The notes under the pieces are model-generated. The model was not told the origin of the DNA, ran no database searches, and saw nothing but the letters and a program-made list of their open reading frames with translations. Positions 60,803-64,000 of a DNA stretch of 64,000 nucleotides are shown one piece after another. The position numbers and the translations under genes are program-made. Position 1 is the first letter of the stretch. Each line of letters starts with the position of its first letter. The stretch is from Desulfovibrio legallii (GTDB taxonomy: Bacteria; Desulfobacterota; Desulfovibrionia; Desulfovibrionales; Desulfovibrionaceae). The DNA is taken from assembly GCF_900102485.1 (NCBI RefSeq), contig NZ_FNBX01000002.1, positions 148,295-212,294 of the forward strand, written 5' to 3'.

Positions 60803-62560
60803 ATGAAGTTGAGCACCAAGCTGGCATTGTCGTTCTGTGGCCTTATCGCCGTTCTGCTCGTGCTGTCTGCGGCGGCCCTGCGCAACATCGCCGCCATGAA
60901 CGAACGCATCAACGAGATGGACGCCGTCTGGCTGCCCTCGGTCATCGCCATCCAGTCCATGAATGTGGACCTCAATGCCGTGCGGGCCGACCTGGCCTCC
61001 ATCCTTTCGCAGAGCTATGTGGAGGAGATCCGCAAGTACGAAAAAAGCCTGGCCGTCTCCCTGGAGAATATCCAGAAGAACTACGCCCTGTATGCCTCAC
61101 TCCTGGACGTTCATCCCGCGGCTTCGGACAGCCGGGATAAGGAGCTCATGGCCCGGATCGCCGATCTTTCCAAGGAAGAGGACGCCATCCGCGCAAAACT
61201 GGTCAAAAACATGCTGGATGGCCGTCGCGGCCCGGCCAATGCCCTGTTCAACAGCAAGTACCGGCCCGTGTTTGACGCGCTGGGCAAAACATACGCGGCG
61301 GCTGTGGAGCTCAACGTCACGGGCAGCCGCGAAGTGGCCCGGCAGGCGGCGGAAATCGGCCTGCGCGCCCGCAATATGACCATTGCCCTGGCCCTGATTG
61401 CCGTGCTGGTGAGCCTGGGCATCGCCTGGCGCATCACCCGTTCCGTGGGGGTGCAGCTGGGCAAGGATCCCGGAGAGCTGGCCGTCATTGCCCGGCGGGT
61501 GGCCGAAGGGGACTACAGCCTGGACGACAGCAGCCCCAAAACCGGCGTTTACGCCCACATGGCGGCCATGGTGACGGCCCTCAAAGAGCACATAGCCACG
61601 GCCAGGAGTGAATCGGCCAAAGCTGTGGCCCAGTCCCAGAAGGCCGCGGCGGCCCTGCAGCAGGCCGAGGAGGCCGGGGCGCAGGCCACGGAGCGGGCCC
61701 AGGCCATGCGCGAAGCCGCTCAGGGCCTGGAGGAGGTGGCCAATGTGGTTTCCTCCGTTGCCGCGCGCCTGGCCGCGCAGATTGAGCAGTCCGATCACGG
61801 CGCGCAGGAAACCTCCCAGCGGCTGGCTGAAGCCGCCACGGCCATGACCCAGATGAACGCCACCGTGCAGGAGGTGGCCAAAAACGCGGGCGCGGCCTCC
61901 GCCGCCTCAGGCGACACCCGCGAGAAGGCCGAGAGCGGCGCGGCGGTGGTGCGCCGCTCCCTGGAGAGCATCGACGCCGTGCAGCAGGTTTCTGTGGAGC
62001 TTAAGGGCGATATGGGCAGGCTTGAGGAGCACGCCCAGGCCATCAGCCGCATTATGGGCGTCATCTCGGATATTGCGGATCAGACCAACCTTCTGGCGCT
62101 CAATGCCGCCATTGAGGCCGCCCGCGCGGGCGAGGCCGGGCGCGGCTTTGCCGTGGTAGCCGACGAGGTGCGCAAACTGGCCGAAAAAACCATGGCTTCC
62201 ACCCACGATGTGGGCAGCGCCATCAAGGCCATTCAGGAAAGCGCCGCCCAAAGCGCGGCCTCGGCCGACAATGCCGTGGCGCGCATCGGCGAGGCCACGG
62301 GTTTCGCCCGGCAGTCCGGCGAGGCGCTGGAGGCTATTGTCAGCACGGTGGAAACCACCGCGGATCAGGTGGGGGCCATTGCTGCGGCCAGCGAGGAGCA
62401 ATCCGCAGCCAGTGAGGAAATCAACCGCACCATCAGCGAAGTGAGCGACATGTCCCACCAGACCGCCAAATCCATGACCGAGGCCGCCCAGGCCGTGGCC
62501 GACCTCACCGCCCAGACGCGCCGCCTTATGGATCTTATGGGCAGACTGCGCGCGCGATAG
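60803..62560 (+). CDS. Methyl-accepting chemotaxis protein
   Basis: 585 residues. TM1 ([20 protein letters not shown], about 7-26), a four-helix-bundle periplasmic domain (about 30-190) and TM2 ([18 protein letters not shown], about 192-209) are followed by a HAMP domain and a long signalling coiled coil. The tip sequence [37 protein letters not shown] (about 428-464) is the MCP consensus and binds CheW/CheA. No C-terminal CheR-binding pentapeptide is seen; it ends GRLRAR. GGAGAG precedes the ATG. The 550-base gap upstream holds no gene I can support, and only a weak promoter (TTGCGC-17-TAGGTT near 60653-60681). Confidence 0.95.
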   Translation: MKLSTKLALSFCGLIAVLLVLSAAALRNIAAMNERINEMDAVWLPSVIAIQSMNVDLNAVRADLASILSQSYVEEIRKYEKSLAVSLENIQKNYALYASLLDVHPAASDSRDKELMARIADLSKEEDAIRAKLVKNMLDGRRGPANALFNSKYRPVFDALGKTYAAAVELNVTGSREVARQAAEIGLRARNMTIALALIAVLVSLGIAWRITRSVGVQLGKDPGELAVIARRVAEGDYSLDDSSPKTGVYAHMAAMVTALKEHIATARSESAKAVAQSQKAAAALQQAEEAGAQATERAQAMREAAQGLEEVANVVSSVAARLAAQIEQSDHGAQETSQRLAEAATAMTQMNATVQEVAKNAGAASAASGDTREKAESGAAVVRRSLESIDAVQQVSVELKGDMGRLEEHAQAISRIMGVISDIADQTNLLALNAAIEAARAGEAGRGFAVVADEVRKLAEKTMASTHDVGSAIKAIQESAAQSAASADNAVARIGEATGFARQSGEALEAIVSTVETTADQVGAIAAASEEQSAASEEINRTISEVSDMSHQTAKSMTEAAQAVADLTAQTRRLMDLMGRLRAR

Positions 62561-62593
62561 CTCCAGCGCGGCGTGGGAACACGGCCCCGGCGT

Positions 62594-62742
62594 TACGGCA
62601 TTTCAACGTTGAAATGCCCTGGCGGTGCGCCGGGCAGCCGCTCGCCGTGCAGGCGCAAGCGCAATTTATTGGCGCTGGCAAACGCCGAAACGCGCGTGCC
62701 TTAACCTTTGAGAATGCCTGTTCTCAAAGGTAATCTGCTTTA
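62594..62742 (+). repeat. TA-bounded three-hairpin repeat, copy 6
   Basis: 149 bp. Hairpin 1: GGCATTTCAAC followed by its complement GTTGAAATGCC (perfect). Hairpin 2 is partial (GCGCAA...TTGGCGC). Hairpin 3: ACCTTTGAGAA with TTCTCAAAGGT. The terminal TTA (62740-62742) is the stop codon of the minus-strand amidohydrolase. Confidence 0.87.
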
Positions 62743-64000
62743 ATAGACCAGCGCTTCGGGCAGCACGCAGAAATCCGCGGGCGCGCCCGGCTCCAGCCGC
62801 CCTGCGCCGCTGGCCCGCAGGTTGAGGGCCGCCGCGCCGTTGACTGTAAGCATGCGCACCAGGGCTTCGGGCGGCACGTCCAGGGTCTCGCGCAGCCACA
62901 CGGCCTCCTGGCGCACGTCCAGGTCGCGGTTGGAGGTCAGGCCGTCCGTGCCCAGGCAGAGCAGGCAGCCGCTTTCCATGAGTTCCCGCACCGGGGCCAC
63001 GCCCACGTCCAGATGACGGTTGGAGCGCGGGCAAAGGCAGAGGGCCGCGCCGCTGGCCGCCAGCACTTCCACTTCCTGCGGGTCCAACTGCACGCCGTGC
63101 ACGGCCAGCGTGTCCGCCCCCAAAAGCCCCAGGCTCAGGGCGTAGGCCAGGGGCCGCAGGCCCGGCGCGCGCCAGTCCGGCGGCAGCACCACGTCCGCAT
63201 AGCATTCCCGCAGGGGGCCTGTCCCTGTTGTTAATAGCTCGGTTTCTTCTGGCGATTCGGCCAGATGGAAGGAGAACACCCGCCCCATGCGGCGGCAGTT
63301 TTCGCGCGCGGCCCGCAGCACGTCCGGCCCGGTGGAGTAGAGGGCGTGTCCGCCCGGGGCGCAGCGCGCCGCCAGAAAGGGGTCTTCTTCGGCGGCTTCG
63401 CGGCAGCGCGGCGGCCAGGGGCCTTCGCCCTGGGCAAAGGGCGGGCCGAAGCCAAACCATTCGCAAAAATGGCTCACTGTAAGCCCGGCGGCGCAGGAGG
63501 CCGCATCGGCCGCCAGAATGCCGCCCGGCAGGGATCCGGCCACATTGCCCACGCAGCGCGTGCCCGTGCCCGCCATATCCGCGCAGGCGGCCTCCACGGC
63601 TTCGGCGGCCAGGGGCGCGCTCAGCAAGGGGATAAGGCTCCTGAGCCAGGCCGTGAAGCCCGCATCCCAGCGGGTGCGCCCGGCCAGGTGGGAAAGCTCC
63701 AGGTGGGTGTGGGCATTGACGCAGGCCGGGGCCAGGCACACGGGGCCCACGTCCCGCACCAGCGCTCCCGGCGGCAGGGGCGTGGAGCCCCAGCGCCCCA
63801 CGGTTTCCACCAGGCCGTGGCGCACCACCAGCACGGCGTTGTCCAGGCGCTTCAGGGGCGCAAACAGATGCGCGGCCCTGGCCGGCCCCTCCCCGGCCAG
63901 GGGAAGCAGGCTTTTGGCCCGGATGGCCAGCGCTGTCCCCGCGTCGGGCGGGGGGCCTTGGGGCGCGGCGGCGTCGGGCAGGGGGGGCGGCGCAGGGTTC
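62740..64000 (-). CDS. Amidohydrolase, cytosine/guanine deaminase-like, 5' end outside window
   Basis: At least 420 residues read from the right edge to the stop. Metal-binding landmarks of the ATZ/TRZ-type amidohydrolases: NAHTHLELSHL (HxH), FHLAESPEE (third His) and LGTDGLTSNRDL (Asp, with the SN found in S-adenosylhomocysteine or methylthioadenosine deaminase relatives). AVHGVQLD is an additional His region. The frame stays open without ATG to the window's end (ALAIRAKSLLPLAG near 63915), so the start lies outside or is the GTG at 63834. The substrate is uncertain. Confidence 0.85.
   Translation of the reverse strand, partial: NPAPPPLPDAAAPQGPPPDAGTALAIRAKSLLPLAGEGPARAAHLFAPLKRLDNAVLVVRHGLVETVGRWGSTPLPPGALVRDVGPVCLAPACVNAHTHLELSHLAGRTRWDAGFTAWLRSLIPLLSAPLAAEAVEAACADMAGTGTRCVGNVAGSLPGGILAADAASCAAGLTVSHFCEWFGFGPPFAQGEGPWPPRCREAAEEDPFLAARCAPGGHALYSTGPDVLRAARENCRRMGRVFSFHLAESPEETELLTTGTGPLRECYADVVLPPDWRAPGLRPLAYALSLGLLGADTLAVHGVQLDPQEVEVLAASGAALCLCPRSNRHLDVGVAPVRELMESGCLLCLGTDGLTSNRDLDVRQEAVWLRETLDVPPEALVRMLTVNGAAALNLRASGAGRLEPGAPADFCVLPEALVY

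Overview
The window is high-GC chromosomal DNA from a sulfate-reducing deltaproteobacterium of the genus Desulfovibrio, most likely near D. desulfuricans. The evidence is a complete dsrM-K-J-O-P operon (41464-46499), a tetraheme cytochrome c3 gene, and a bacterioferritin/rubredoxin-2 pair whose iron and heme ligands match those described for D. desulfuricans. It is a core-genome segment: I see no rRNA, tRNA, CRISPR array, phage or transposase gene. The unexplained material lies between the genes.

Layout. 1-4293: end of hldE, glk, then perR-bfr-rd2 (iron and peroxide handling) behind a palindromic operator, and a methyltransferase. 4468-6844: cobO and an AmrS-type radical SAM gene with overlapping ends, and a proline-rich exported protein. 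6986-11528: purM, hflX, and divergent purH / xthA. 11624-17323: a small unknown gene, an unpartnered membrane-fusion lipoprotein, speA, then a GAF-domain gene with gap. 17667-26777: a four-gene glycogen operon on the minus strand (debranching enzyme, GT4 glycosyltransferase, GH57 amylase, and a 1418-residue synthase-phosphorylase fusion). 27229-31922: a complete branched-chain amino acid ABC transporter, livKHMGF. 32201-34421: cbiG, a 26-codon mini-ORF and cobJ. 34694-36184: a DUF169 protein divergent from cytochrome c3. 37231-41202: cbpA-cbpM-clpB chaperone operon. 41464-47327: dsrMKJOP with a preceding RsbRD-type gene. 47646-50070: a VKOR/thioredoxin fusion, thiM and a DsrE-like protein. 50251-56444: tamA-tamB. 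56501-62560: a GAF-PAS-GGDEF protein, a duplicated-sensor protein and a chemoreceptor. 62740-end: an amidohydrolase running off the right edge.

Two families of non-coding elements deserve attention. The first is a 145-149 bp element present six times (6025, 8036, 13211, 34419, 47504, 62594), always in the same orientation, always between genes, built from three hairpins and bounded by TA. In four of the six, the terminal TA lies inside the stop codon of the neighbouring gene. The second is a roughly 130-146 bp long-hairpin element (15529-15674, and three tandem 129-bp copies at 36200-36571). Its apical sequence is conserved between the two loci while its stem sequences differ but remain complementary, the pattern expected of a conserved structured RNA or structured DNA site. 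A third recurrent feature is a G-rich motif just after stop codons, which in two cases forms a perfect 18-24 bp stem.

How the genes fit together. Energy and redox genes (dsr, cytochrome c3, bfr/rd2, VKOR fusion), carbon storage (glycogen operon), envelope biogenesis (hldE, tamAB), stress (clpB operon, perR) and cofactor synthesis (cobO, cbiG, cobJ, thiM) are interleaved as short operons with recognisable promoters and hairpin terminators. All functional calls come from reading motifs by eye; no database search was run.
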